A DNA stretch of 39,293 nucleotides from the NCBI GenBank assembly GCA_013388755.1, contig JACAEQ010000137.1:1-39293 (forward strand), written 5' to 3'. The DNA is from Chloroflexota bacterium (GTDB lineage Bacteria; Chloroflexota; Chloroflexia; Chloroflexales; Roseiflexaceae). Both the position numbers and the translations under genes were made by a program. The notes beneath the pieces were generated by a model. It made no database searches. It was not told where the DNA came from and worked only from the letters and a program-made list of their open reading frames with translations. Position 1 is the stretch's first letter. Each line of letters opens with the position of its first letter. Below, piece after piece: positions 8,367 through 17,056 of this stretch.

Positions 8367-11300
8367 TCACGGGCGCACAACCGGCGTCAGCAGCACCGGC
8401 GCCACCACGATGTCGGGCCGGATGACCCCCCACTGGCGTCGCAACACATAATTGGTCGTCCGGTCCTGGCGGCCGTCGGCAGGCGTGTAGTCGTCGAACA
8501 CCTCGGCCTGCATGTCTTCACCCTGCAGGCGGACGGTGATACGCGTCGTCTTGTAGCCGAAGTTATACAGGCCGACCAGCTGGCCAGGCGTGTATGGCAC
8601 CTGGATCACACCCCAGTCACAATCGCTCGGGGTGCATTTGCCAAAGCCGTGGAAGGTATAGGTCGACTCATTGACCTTCTCGATCACCAGTCGCGTCATG
8701 CCACTGGTGCTGGTATCAACATTGGCCCAGTTGCCAAGAAACGCATTAAATGCCGCCGCCTGAGCGGTCGCGGTTGCTGCGATGACCGTCTGCTGCGCCG
8801 CCAGCGCCTGCGCGGTTTGCGCCACGGCCGTCTGCTGCGCGGCGATGGCCGCAGCCGTCTCGGCATTCGAAGCCGCGGCCATCGTCGCCTGGGCATCAAG
8901 GGCCGCCTGCGTCGCCTGGGCATCGAGAACCGCCTGCGTCGCCTGTTGCGCCACGGCGGCAGCAGTCTGTTGTTGCGCCGCCTGGGCCGTCGCCTGCGCG
9001 ATCGCCTGCTGCGCCTGCTGGGTCTGCTGCTGTGCTGCCTGCTGCGCCTGTTGTGCCGCCGCGGTCTGTTGCGCCTGTTGTGCCGCCGCCTGCTGGGTCT
9101 GCTGCTGTGCTGCCTGCTGCGCCTGTTGTGCCGCCGCGGTCTGCTGGGATGCCGCCTGGGCCGTGTTCTGTGCCGATGTGAAGGCGATCTGCGTCTCGAT
9201 CGGCGCTGCGGCCAGCGTCTGCTGCTGGATGATTCCGGCGGTCTTCTCGGTCTGAACGGTCGCCTGGACGGCCGTATTCACCACGACCGCCGTTGACGTC
9301 TGTTGAGCGGCCAGCACGCCGGCGGCTTCTGCGGTTGCTGCGGTCGCCGTCGCGCGTGCCGGCTGCACCACCAGGATGTCGTTGCCGAAGAACAGGCCAC
9401 CCAGGCACAACGGGATCAGCAAGAGCAACAGGGTCACCATCCATGCCGGGATGATCGGCAACTGGATGAACTGCCCGCTGGCGACGACCGGCCCTTCGCT
9501 GCCGGCAATCGCTGCGCCCACGGTGAAATTGCGCATCTGCTCGCGCCCGAACCAGCGCCGCCGTCCCTGGACGATGGTTGGCACCTTCACTTCCGCGCCA
9601 GGTTCAAGCGTCACTTCCGGCGGATCGAAGCGATAGCGGAGCGCGTGCTCGTCATCCTCCGCCCGCAGCGCACAGCGGATTGGCGCATTGCCGGTGTTGC
9701 GGAGCGTAGTCGTGAACACCGCCTGTCCCCGGCCACTGGCGCGCTTCGGCGTCAGTTCCAGCGCCGGCGCCGCGAACGGCAGCACGGTCCAGCGCCCCTG
9801 CGCCACTCCCACCTCCGCCGGGTTTTCGCGCGATCGCACGCGCAGGGTCACCTGGTAGTCACCGGCACGGCTCTCCGGCGTGCGTGGCGCCGTCACCGTC
9901 AGCACCACCGGCGCCTGCACCCCGGGCATCAACTGGGTCGCATCCGCCGGCTGTCGCACCCACTCGGCCGGCGCTCCGTCCACCTCCACACTGAAATGAT
10001 CGACCACCGTACCCAGGTTGGCGAGTGTCAGCCGCAACGGCGCCGGTTGCCCCGGGGTCAACGTCAATGTCTGGTCATCCAGCACGACGCCAATCCGCCC
10101 GGTGCTGATACTGGCCGTCACCATACCGGTCGGCATGGCGCGGGTAACCCCGGCCTGCGGTGTGACCGTCGGGCGGGCTTGCAGCATCTGTTGCAGCAGC
10201 GCATCACCCTGGGTCGCGGTCTGAGCTGGCGGTTCCAGGCGCAACCAGAATGGGCCGACCCGCACCACTTCGCGCCAGCCCCAGACCTGCGCGGTGCGCG
10301 CCGGTAAGCGCGTCGCACCGAGCAGCGTACCATTGCTCGAGCCAAGATCGGTCACCATCACCTGGCGCCCATCCCAGTCCACCCGAAGATGGGCACGCGA
10401 CACCGCCTCAGATTCGAGAACGATCGTATTCGTCGCCTGGCGCCCCACGGTCACGCCATCACTCGTCAGATCAACGACCCGCAGCAGGTTGCCGCCACTA
10501 TCGCGCACCTGGATGCGCGGCAATGCCGACACGCCCGCCAGCGACGGTATCGCCGGCGGCAACGTCCCACCACTCTGGGCCATCGCCGTCGGGTGCGGCA
10601 CCGCCTCGGTCGGCGGGATGCCCGGGCCAGGGTGTGCTGCCGTGGGCCCTGCACCCTGGGGCGACACCAGCGGTGGCGTTTCGTTCGGATGCGCCATCAC
10701 CGTTGCATGGACCAGCGTCGGATCGGGGCGACCCAGCACAGCCTGCAACGCTCGCGCAACATCCGTCGCACTGGCATACCGTTCCTCCGGTCGCTTCGCG
10801 AGGCAGCGCAGCGTCACCTCCTCCAGATCAGGAGGGAGATCGGCCCGCACCTGGCGAGGCGGCGTCGGCGCAACAAACACATGTTTGTACGCCGCCTCGC
10901 TCAGTGTCGTTGCTGTAAAGGGCAGGTACCCGGTCGTCACCTCGTACAGCACCACACCGAGCGCATAGATATCGCTCCGCAGATCGACGTGCGCCCCCTG
11001 GCACTGTTCCGGCGACATATACGCCGGCGTCCCCATCGCCGTACCGGTCGCCGTCATGGTTGCGCCTTCGGCCATGCGCGCCAGGCCGAAATCGGTAATT
11101 TTGAGCGCATAGCGCCCTGCCGGCGGGCCCGACACGGCGCGCAGCAGCATATTGTCGGGTTTAATATCGCGATGCACCATCCCCTGGCCATGCGCGTAGG
11201 CCAGACCCTCGGCCGCCTGGCGCACCAGGTCTATCGCCAGGGTCAACGGCCAGGGCGTGCCCGCACGCGCATGTTTCTGCATCAGGCTACGGAGGGACCC

Positions 11301-11582
11301 GTCAATCAGCAACTCCATCACCAGGAACATCAACCCGTTCTGTTCGCCAAAGTCGTACACTTCGACGATGTTGGGATGCTGCAGCGCGGCAATCGCGCGT
11401 GCTTCCTGGCGAAATCGGGCCTGAAAGCCGCTATCGTGCGCCAGGCCGGCATGCATCACCTTTAACGCAACCGGGCGATCCAGATGAATGTGTCGTGCGC
11501 GAAACACCTGGCCCATTCCGCCTGCACCAAGCACGGCCTCAATCCGGTAATGGCCGATTGTCTGGCCGATCAATTCAGTCAT
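8367..11582 (-). CDS. Membrane Ser/Thr protein kinase with FHA and Gln/Ala-rich stalk
   Basis: This 1071-residue protein has a kinase domain (1-275) with GAGGMG, catalytic HRDIKPDN (about 135) and DFG (about 162); a canonical FHA domain (about 365-435) with GR, SRAH and GSSNGT; Ig-like domains; and a membrane helix (about 713-733). A Gln/Ala-rich segment of about 200 residues, probably helical or coiled-coil, follows (about 747-945). The C-terminal domain (about 949-1071) has a GNWANVD start and a KCTPSDCDWG motif, and resembles a small secreted beta-barrel-like domain that I cannot name. The start is ATG at 11582 with AGGAG six bases upstream. The gene lies 33 bp after the methyltransferase gene, so co-transcription is likely. 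Topology suggests an extracytoplasmic sensor on a rigid stalk driving a cytosolic kinase. Confidence 0.92.
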   Translation of the reverse strand: MTELIGQTIGHYRIEAVLGAGGMGQVFRARHIHLDRPVALKVMHAGLAHDSGFQARFRQEARAIAALQHPNIVEVYDFGEQNGLMFLVMELLIDGSLRSLMQKHARAGTPWPLTLAIDLVRQAAEGLAYAHGQGMVHRDIKPDNMLLRAVSGPPAGRYALKITDFGLARMAEGATMTATGTAMGTPAYMSPEQCQGAHVDLRSDIYALGVVLYEVTTGYLPFTATTLSEAAYKHVFVAPTPPRQVRADLPPDLEEVTLRCLAKRPEERYASATDVARALQAVLGRPDPTLVHATVMAHPNETPPLVSPQGAGPTAAHPGPGIPPTEAVPHPTAMAQSGGTLPPAIPSLAGVSALPRIQVRDSGGNLLRVVDLTSDGVTVGRQATNTIVLESEAVSRAHLRVDWDGRQVMVTDLGSSNGTLLGATRLPARTAQVWGWREVVRVGPFWLRLEPPAQTATQGDALLQQMLQARPTVTPQAGVTRAMPTGMVTASISTGRIGVVLDDQTLTLTPGQPAPLRLTLANLGTVVDHFSVEVDGAPAEWVRQPADATQLMPGVQAPVVLTVTAPRTPESRAGDYQVTLRVRSRENPAEVGVAQGRWTVLPFAAPALELTPKRASGRGQAVFTTTLRNTGNAPIRCALRAEDDEHALRYRFDPPEVTLEPGAEVKVPTIVQGRRRWFGREQMRNFTVGAAIAGSEGPVVASGQFIQLPIIPAWMVTLLLLLIPLCLGGLFFGNDILVVQPARATATAATAEAAGVLAAQQTSTAVVVNTAVQATVQTEKTAGIIQQQTLAAAPIETQIAFTSAQNTAQAASQQTAAAQQAQQAAQQQTQQAAAQQAQQTAAAQQAQQAAQQQTQQAQQAIAQATAQAAQQQTAAAVAQQATQAVLDAQATQAALDAQATMAAASNAETAAAIAAQQTAVAQTAQALAAQQTVIAATATAQAAAFNAFLGNWANVDTSTSGMTRLVIEKVNESTYTFHGFGKCTPSDCDWGVIQVPYTPGQLVGLYNFGYKTTRITVRLQGEDMQAEVFDDYTPADGRQDRTTNYVLRRQWGVIRPDIVVAPVLLTPVVRP
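9014..9143 (-). repeat. 75-bp in-frame repeat in Gln/Ala stalk
   Basis: A block of about 55 identical bases beginning CCTGCTGGGTCTGCTGCTG occurs at 9014 and again at 9089. The 75-bp period equals 25 codons of the Gln/Ala-rich stalk. The in-frame period suggests stalk length can vary without frameshift. Confidence 0.75.
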
Positions 11583-11615
11583 CTCATGCTCCTGTGGAGG
11601 CGGATCCTCGATACA

Positions 11616-13226
11616 TTATTGCACCAGTAACGCCACCTGCGCGAACCAGTGTACACGCCGATCCACATCCAGCGCAAGATCTGCAACTGTGGTCACCGGC
11701 GCTTCATGTTCAGCAGGTTGCACCTGCCCCGTCGCAATCGCGCCAGCCATCGCCTGTGCCAGCGCAGCGCGATCGTGGCTGCCATCGAGGAACTGTGCAA
11801 GCTGGCGGTCGAAGGGGTCAAGGTGGATCATTTCATGATAGCGATTCGTGACCTCAGACCCTGCGCGGGCCTCCAGGCGCGTCAATGCCGTCACCATCGG
11901 GCGCTCGCCGGCGCGCTGCGCAACGTGCGGTGGGTGGAGGTAGAATGAGACCAGGGTTGCAGCTGTTGAGAAGGCACGCAGGAGATCGCCGCCCAGGCGC
12001 CGGGCCAGCGTCGCTGGCGCGACATCCGCCATCGGCGCGCCGGCATCGGCCAGTCGCTGCTGCGCAACGGCCAGCACCTCATCGAAGGGTATGGCACGGG
12101 GCGACTCCTCGGCCAGGTACAACAGTGCAGCCTTGCTGATCGGCGTGGCGACGGTGAATGGCACATCGTAGGTATTGCGGAAGACGACGGGCGCATCGCT
12201 TGCTATGTCCAGCGGCTGTTGCTCAGGGCGAAGCAGCGCCGTAACCGCCATACCTGCCAGGCGCTCCGGGCGCAAGGTACGCTGAACGGCGACATGATCG
12301 TGGCAGAGTAGCGTCTGGCGAAACTGGCGACCCCGGAAAAAGTCCATGTACTGCTCAAGATCAATGCCATCCTGCGACATAGCGCGGATGGCGTCGACTG
12401 TCTCAGGTTTCAACCCGATTGGCAACACCATCGGGAACTCGGTTTCGGTCAGATACTGCAGGCCATGCCGCACTGCGTGAGCAGCGAAGTGGGCAAAGTA
12501 CACCGGCTCATTGACTACTTCAAGCGCATCGTGAACCAGAAACGAGTCGCGCAACGGCCCGAGACGGTTCAGCATGGTGCGGAACATGGCGGCATACGAG
12601 GCAAAGAAGCTTCCAAACGCATTCAGCCCATCGGGTTCGCTATCGGCCAGCAGATCAAGCACCTCCATCGCCTGGCGTGCACGCTCCTGCTGGTCGATCG
12701 TCGCTGCAGTGCGGTGAAGCATCAGGTCGCGCAGCGCGCCAAGAACATGCCAGCCCGGGTAGGTGTTGTAGCTGACATAGGCAATACCATTCGGGGCAAG
12801 ATGCCGCTTACAGATCGCCATCAGCCGGTCGCGCACCGCGGCGGGCACCCACGAATAGATACCGTGCGCAATGATATAGTCAAACTCCCCGAACGCATCA
12901 TCAACTTCGAGAATGTCGCGAACGAGCAATCTGATATTCGTCAGGCGAAGCGCAGCAATCAGATCATTGCCGGCGGCGATCTGGCGCGGCGAGATATCAA
13001 TACCGACAAACGCAGCCTGCGGCAAGCCGAGCGCCATCGGAACCAGATTACCGCCAGCGGCGCACCCGATCTCGAGCACGCGACAGCACTCAACCGGCGG
13101 AGGTGTCAGGCCGAGCAACGTCGCCAGCACCGCCATATGATCCGGGTGAGTCTGCGAATACGCGCGCCCGGGATACGGCACATCATCATAGCTGTGCGCC
13201 GGGGCATAGATGGGAGCATGTATCAT
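11616..13226 (-). CDS. SAM-dependent methyltransferase with regulatory domain
   Basis: This 536-residue protein has an N-terminal class I methyltransferase fold with the SAM-binding motif VLEIGCAAGGNL (about 48-59) and an acidic GIDIS strand end. A central region resembles the methyltransferase regulatory domain family (COG4797 type; FLVHDALEVVNEPVYF), and a helical C-terminus follows. The family is known; the methyl acceptor is not. The start ATG at 13226 has no Shine-Dalgarno and lies 5 bp after the tail protein gene stop, which suggests translational coupling. Its place directly after the baseplate genes and before the kinases suggests modification of a component or cargo of the injection system. 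An unrelated passenger role cannot be excluded. Confidence 0.85.
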   Translation of the reverse strand: MIHAPIYAPAHSYDDVPYPGRAYSQTHPDHMAVLATLLGLTPPPVECCRVLEIGCAAGGNLVPMALGLPQAAFVGIDISPRQIAAGNDLIAALRLTNIRLLVRDILEVDDAFGEFDYIIAHGIYSWVPAAVRDRLMAICKRHLAPNGIAYVSYNTYPGWHVLGALRDLMLHRTAATIDQQERARQAMEVLDLLADSEPDGLNAFGSFFASYAAMFRTMLNRLGPLRDSFLVHDALEVVNEPVYFAHFAAHAVRHGLQYLTETEFPMVLPIGLKPETVDAIRAMSQDGIDLEQYMDFFRGRQFRQTLLCHDHVAVQRTLRPERLAGMAVTALLRPEQQPLDIASDAPVVFRNTYDVPFTVATPISKAALLYLAEESPRAIPFDEVLAVAQQRLADAGAPMADVAPATLARRLGGDLLRAFSTAATLVSFYLHPPHVAQRAGERPMVTALTRLEARAGSEVTNRYHEMIHLDPFDRQLAQFLDGSHDRAALAQAMAGAIATGQVQPAEHEAPVTTVADLALDVDRRVHWFAQVALLVQ

Positions 13227-13231
13227 GAACG

Positions 13232-14287
13232 TCAGCGTATATCAAGAATATAGCCCGCATGCGCAGGCTTGTGCGTTCGCACCAGGTCATCAATCAGGCG
13301 CGCATCAATATCACTACCGGGCGGAATCGTCAGCGCCACACGAAACACGAACGGCTGGGCCGGATCCTCGGTGATCTTCGGCGTGATGCCAGTCACGACC
13401 TCGATCATACGGCTCAGCCCGTAGGCGGTGCCGCGCCAGCGGTAGAGTTCGGTCGCCGCAGCGATCAAACGCCGGCTCCGCGACTCGGGCCAGTAGGGTT
13501 GAAGGGCGACATCGAGCCAGCTTGCCAGCCAGGGCAGGAACGACGGCGGGCAGGTACGCGGATCGAAGTACAGGTTCATATGGTTTTCGCGCCATTCCAG
13601 CGGCTCCCAGATGGTTTCGAAGATCCGCAGGTAGCGGCCAAGGAACTCATTCTCCTGGAAAATTGCCGGCAAATAGCGCAGGTAGCGACTATCCAGCCCA
13701 TGGGGCGGGGCGACGTAGCGTGATGGCAGCCGCTCAGGAAACTCCTCCGCCACGCCAGGCAGCGCCTCTGGTGGTAGTGCGCCAGGTGGAACCCCTGGCG
13801 GCGCGGCTTCGATGGGAGGCGCCGTGGGCACTTCCTCCGGAATGGACGCCACAACGCCCACCTCAACCGGCGGAGGCGTTTCGGCAGGCGCGGCTGGCGG
13901 CTCAGCAGTAACAGCAGGCGCGGCTGGCGGCTCGGCAACCTCCGCGGGCGGGAGCGGGGCCGCCTCAGCGGGATATGCCACGCCGGGTGGCACGTAGACG
14001 AGAATGAACGGCCCGATCCGCACCTCCTCGCCGGGCACCAGCGGGTGCGGCTGGTTCGGCGCAAGGCGCCGTTCCCCAATGTATGTCCCATTCGTGCTAC
14101 CGAGATCGATGATCCGCACGCCCTGCGGGCCAACGTCCAGGCGCCCATGGGTACTCGACACCACGGGCGAGTCGAGGTGCAGATCCCGCTCCGGATTGCG
14201 CCCGATCGAATACTGGCGTTGCCTCAGAATCTCGACACGCTCGCCATCGGCGGAACGAATAATGAGCTTACCAGAGTCAGGTTCCAC
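13232..14287 (-). CDS. FHA domain fused to phage tail protein I (Afp12-like baseplate subunit)
   Basis: This 351-residue fusion has an N-terminal canonical FHA domain (about 1-95: SIGR, SSTH, GSTNGT), an Ala/Pro/Glu linker (about 95-190), and a C-terminal P2 gpI-like phage tail domain (about 195-351). The latter starts RYLRYLPAIFQ and holds LPWLASWLDV and RWRGTAYGL motifs typical of the contractile-tail family. Tail protein I bridges the baseplate wedge and outer baseplate. The GTG at 14287 has GGAG seven bases upstream; the in-frame GTG at 14293 is too close to it. It follows baseplate J by 24 bp. The FHA gives the machine a built-in phospho-threonine reader next to three kinase genes. The partner phosphosite is unknown; it could lie on another tail subunit, a kinase, or an envelope anchor. 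Confidence 0.92.
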   Translation of the reverse strand: MEPDSGKLIIRSADGERVEILRQRQYSIGRNPERDLHLDSPVVSSTHGRLDVGPQGVRIIDLGSTNGTYIGERRLAPNQPHPLVPGEEVRIGPFILVYVPPGVAYPAEAAPLPPAEVAEPPAAPAVTAEPPAAPAETPPPVEVGVVASIPEEVPTAPPIEAAPPGVPPGALPPEALPGVAEEFPERLPSRYVAPPHGLDSRYLRYLPAIFQENEFLGRYLRIFETIWEPLEWRENHMNLYFDPRTCPPSFLPWLASWLDVALQPYWPESRSRRLIAAATELYRWRGTAYGLSRMIEVVTGITPKITEDPAQPFVFRVALTIPPGSDIDARLIDDLVRTHKPAHAGYILDIR

Positions 14288-14311
14288 GCACACGCTCCAT
14301 TGATCTGCAGA

Positions 14312-16342
14312 TCAAGCGCCAACCGAGACGCGGTGCTGCCAGGAACAGATCAGGGCATGGCGCGGCACATCGAGGCGCGGCGAAACTGGTTGCGGTTTCG
14401 CATTACTGCCCGGCTCCGTCAACCCGATCTGCACCTCCTCAACGAACTCAACCGACGGGATACGCTGCATAAGCGCATAGATTTCCGACACGTGGAGATC
14501 GCGACCGAACGGCCAGCCGTCGCCTTGCGGCCCGCCGACATACGGGTTGAGGTAGCGGTAGAGGATAGCCTCGGCTTCCTGTTGCACCGCGCGCACCAGC
14601 GCCTGGTCGCTGCGTTGCGGCACGCGCAGGCGCACATCAACTGTCACCCACACATATTGCACCGGCCGCACCTCGAGCGCAATACCGAGCGGGCGACGCC
14701 GGTCAAGATAACTGAGCACCCTGGCACGCAATTCTGCCGAGAGTGTCAGCACCTCCGGCGGGATGCGTCCGTCAGGATGATCGGTTCGCGGCAAGACATG
14801 AACAAGCACCTGGCCCGGACGTGGCTCGGCAGGGCCACCCGGCTGCGCGCCAGGGCTGACGCAGCAGGCGCGCGCCACCCCCGTCACTTCGCACGCCAGA
14901 TGTTCATAATCATCGGCAGTCATGGCGCGCGTGCGGGTGCGCAGGATCTGTGGCGCGCGTGCGCGCGCATCGTCAAGCCCCTGCGGGTCGCGCCCACCCT
15001 CAGCGGCCTTGCGATTTGTCACCCGCGCCACATACGGGATTGACGTCTTCAATGTTACCAGTGTATGTGCCAGCACATTACCGACCACACCACCGCCATA
15101 CTGATAGCGGCTCATGGTAAGGACGCTGCCGTGCGGCGGTACGCTGCCAAACTGGCGTACGGCGCCGTCGGGTTGCAGCAATGCCGGCCCGAAACTTACC
15201 GTACCACTCAACGCATCAAGCGTATAGTGCTGATCATCGGGGCCAGACGCGGCAAAGTCAGACACCTCGATCCACTCACGTGGTCTGCCGGGCAGCGGTG
15301 GATCAACGATCAGGATGTCACGCTGTGGATCGCGCGCCAGCACCGGCGTATTGAGCAGATGAAACTCCTGGCCAGGCGTCCCATCGCTACGACCAATCAC
15401 CTCATCGCGAACCGTCACCGCATGCCGGGCATTCACCGTACCGCCGCGCGCCTCGATGCGCAGCCCGAGCAATTCGGGCGACACCTTATAGCGATTGTTG
15501 CGGTTCTCCGGAACATCGGCCTGGGCGTCGGTCATGCGGCAACGCAGCCAGTGCGCCGCCACCCCCTGGATCGTATCGGGCGCCATCGCCGGCAGGTGGA
15601 GCACGATCTCGCCAGGCATATTGAAACCACCGGTACCGTCGAACTCCACATCACACCGTGCCCAGCGAGCCACGCCCCCCTGCCACACCTCCCACACCAG
15701 TGGTGGGTTGGTCGGATCGACACCAGCGCCACGCGCCACATCACAGTCAACAACCAGCGCCAGCACATGGTTGCTGTGATTATGCTGTAACGGGATGTAG
15801 AACGCATCATTGGGCAGCGGGTTGGGTGCAAACATGGTAATGCGCCCATTGGGGAGCAGCAACTGGCGCAACTCGCTGCCGCGCCACGACGCCGGAACAT
15901 TGTTCGGACGCTCGACCTGGCGCGTATACACCTTGTCATCGGTCACAACTGCGGGGTAGATCGTCAGATCCGACTCCGTTGTGAAAATCACTGCCGGACT
16001 GGTCTCGGTGCGCACGGTCGCAACCTCGGTATCGCCAGGGATGGTGATCGGCGTCTCCTGAGGCGCGGAGAGGTAGAATGTCACACCGGCAAACGCCGAT
16101 TGCGGCGGTTCGAGTCGGATGCCGATCAGATTCAACAACGTTATGTAGACCTTGTCCGGCACCTGATTGACCCGGTAGAGCAGCAGATCAGTCATCCAGG
16201 CAAACAACTCGATCAGCGCCACACCGGGATCGCTGACATTATGGTCGGTCCATTCCGGACAGAAGCGCGGAATCAGACGCTTGGCCTCATCGACGATATC
16301 CTGAAAATGGCGATCGTCGAGGTTGGGCGTTGGGAGTGGCAT
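14312..16342 (-). CDS. Baseplate assembly protein J-like (Afp11-like)
   Basis: This 676-residue protein belongs to the putative baseplate assembly family found in eCIS and phage tails. Visible landmarks are the N-terminal HNVSDPGVALIELFAWMTDLLLY-like helix region (residues about 34-56), the PITIPGDTEVAT turn typical of baseplate J, and a C-terminal wedge part ending near VEFVEEVQIGL. It builds the baseplate wedge with gp25 and tail protein I. The ATG at 16342 has a G-rich Shine-Dalgarno region directly upstream and lies 12 bp after the gp25 gene. Length and position agree with Afp11-type proteins. Confidence 0.93.
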   Translation of the reverse strand: MPLPTPNLDDRHFQDIVDEAKRLIPRFCPEWTDHNVSDPGVALIELFAWMTDLLLYRVNQVPDKVYITLLNLIGIRLEPPQSAFAGVTFYLSAPQETPITIPGDTEVATVRTETSPAVIFTTESDLTIYPAVVTDDKVYTRQVERPNNVPASWRGSELRQLLLPNGRITMFAPNPLPNDAFYIPLQHNHSNHVLALVVDCDVARGAGVDPTNPPLVWEVWQGGVARWARCDVEFDGTGGFNMPGEIVLHLPAMAPDTIQGVAAHWLRCRMTDAQADVPENRNNRYKVSPELLGLRIEARGGTVNARHAVTVRDEVIGRSDGTPGQEFHLLNTPVLARDPQRDILIVDPPLPGRPREWIEVSDFAASGPDDQHYTLDALSGTVSFGPALLQPDGAVRQFGSVPPHGSVLTMSRYQYGGGVVGNVLAHTLVTLKTSIPYVARVTNRKAAEGGRDPQGLDDARARAPQILRTRTRAMTADDYEHLACEVTGVARACCVSPGAQPGGPAEPRPGQVLVHVLPRTDHPDGRIPPEVLTLSAELRARVLSYLDRRRPLGIALEVRPVQYVWVTVDVRLRVPQRSDQALVRAVQQEAEAILYRYLNPYVGGPQGDGWPFGRDLHVSEIYALMQRIPSVEFVEEVQIGLTEPGSNAKPQPVSPRLDVPRHALICSWQHRVSVGA

Positions 16343-16354
16343 ACGTCCCCCGGT

Positions 16355-16747
16355 CTATTCACCCGGAATGCGGTAAAACGGAAACACCAGCGAACGCCGG
16401 TCATGGGTGGCTTTGATGCGATACTCGATGGTGATCAGCATGCGCTCCGGCACATCCGGATCGGTAGCGACCTCGACGTTCAGCACATCAATGCGCGGTT
16501 CCCACATTGCCAGCGCCTCTTCGACATAGTAGACAGCAAGACCGGCAGTCGCCGCATCGTTGGGAGCGAACACCAGGTCGTGGATCTGGCAGCCGAACAG
16601 TGGGCGCATCAGGCGCTGCCCTTTCGGCGTCAGCAGGATCATCATGATCGCCTGTTCAATATCAACTTCCTGGCGCGCCAGCGCGAAGCGCCCGCGCACA
16701 TCGAGCCCGACTGGAAAGGCCCAGCCAACACCAAGAAAATCGCTCAT
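16355..16747 (-). CDS. gp25-like baseplate wedge protein (Afp9-like)
   Basis: This 130-residue protein is a GPW/gp25 family member. It shows the GWAFPV opening, the EVDIEQAIMMILLTPKGQR helix and RPLFGC, with EYRI in the last strand region. gp25 sits in the inner baseplate, contacts baseplate J, and nucleates sheath assembly. The gene starts 6 bp after the PAAR gene and is followed 12 bp later by baseplate J, the usual eCIS order. Confidence 0.95.
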   Translation of the reverse strand: MSDFLGVGWAFPVGLDVRGRFALARQEVDIEQAIMMILLTPKGQRLMRPLFGCQIHDLVFAPNDAATAGLAVYYVEEALAMWEPRIDVLNVEVATDPDVPERMLITIEYRIKATHDRRSLVFPFYRIPGE

Positions 16748-16753
16748 CGGAAC

Positions 16754-17044
16754 TCATCCACCAATATCAACCTGCGGAAACCCCACCACGATCACGCCGC
16801 CATGGGCCGTCTGGTCGCCCAGACGCGCCGCTGGCATGCCGCCGATCAGCACCGTTGCGCTCCCTTTGATGATCGTATCCGGCGGGCCGGCGCACGCCGC
16901 CATGCCGGTAACCACTGCTGCCGGCAAACCGCCGATCAGCACCGTGGGGACACCCGGCGGCATGATCGGCCCGCCGACATGCGGCTTTGGGCCATCGGAC
17001 AGCGGGCAGGTGTGCATGTCGCCTACGCGAGCTGCTGGAGGCAT
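16754..17044 (-). CDS. PAAR-repeat spike tip protein (Afp10-like)
   Basis: This 96-residue protein carries PAAR features: MPPAARVGDMHTCP at the N-terminus, several PAA(R/V) turns, repeated TVLIGG strands, and histidine/cysteine residues that can bind the tip metal. It forms the sharpened tip on the VgrG-like spike. The ATG at 17044 is 12 bp after the VgrG-like gene stop. It has no toxin extension. Confidence 0.95.
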   Translation of the reverse strand: MPPAARVGDMHTCPLSDGPKPHVGGPIMPPGVPTVLIGGLPAAVVTGMAACAGPPDTIIKGSATVLIGGMPAARLGDQTAHGGVIVVGFPQVDIGG

Positions 17045-17056
17045 ATGGCGTTCCCT

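Noticed and set aside
9014-9143. Repeats in the stalk region as a regulatory array
   Set aside because: They keep the reading frame and translate to a Gln/Ala stalk; coding explanation is sufficient.
8649-9296. Arg/Leu-rich plus-strand frame
   Set aside because: Antisense of the Gln/Ala stalk codons; no plausible protein features.
9303-10307. 334-codon plus-strand frame
   Set aside because: Antisense of Ig and FHA regions of a clear kinase gene; Arg/His-rich.
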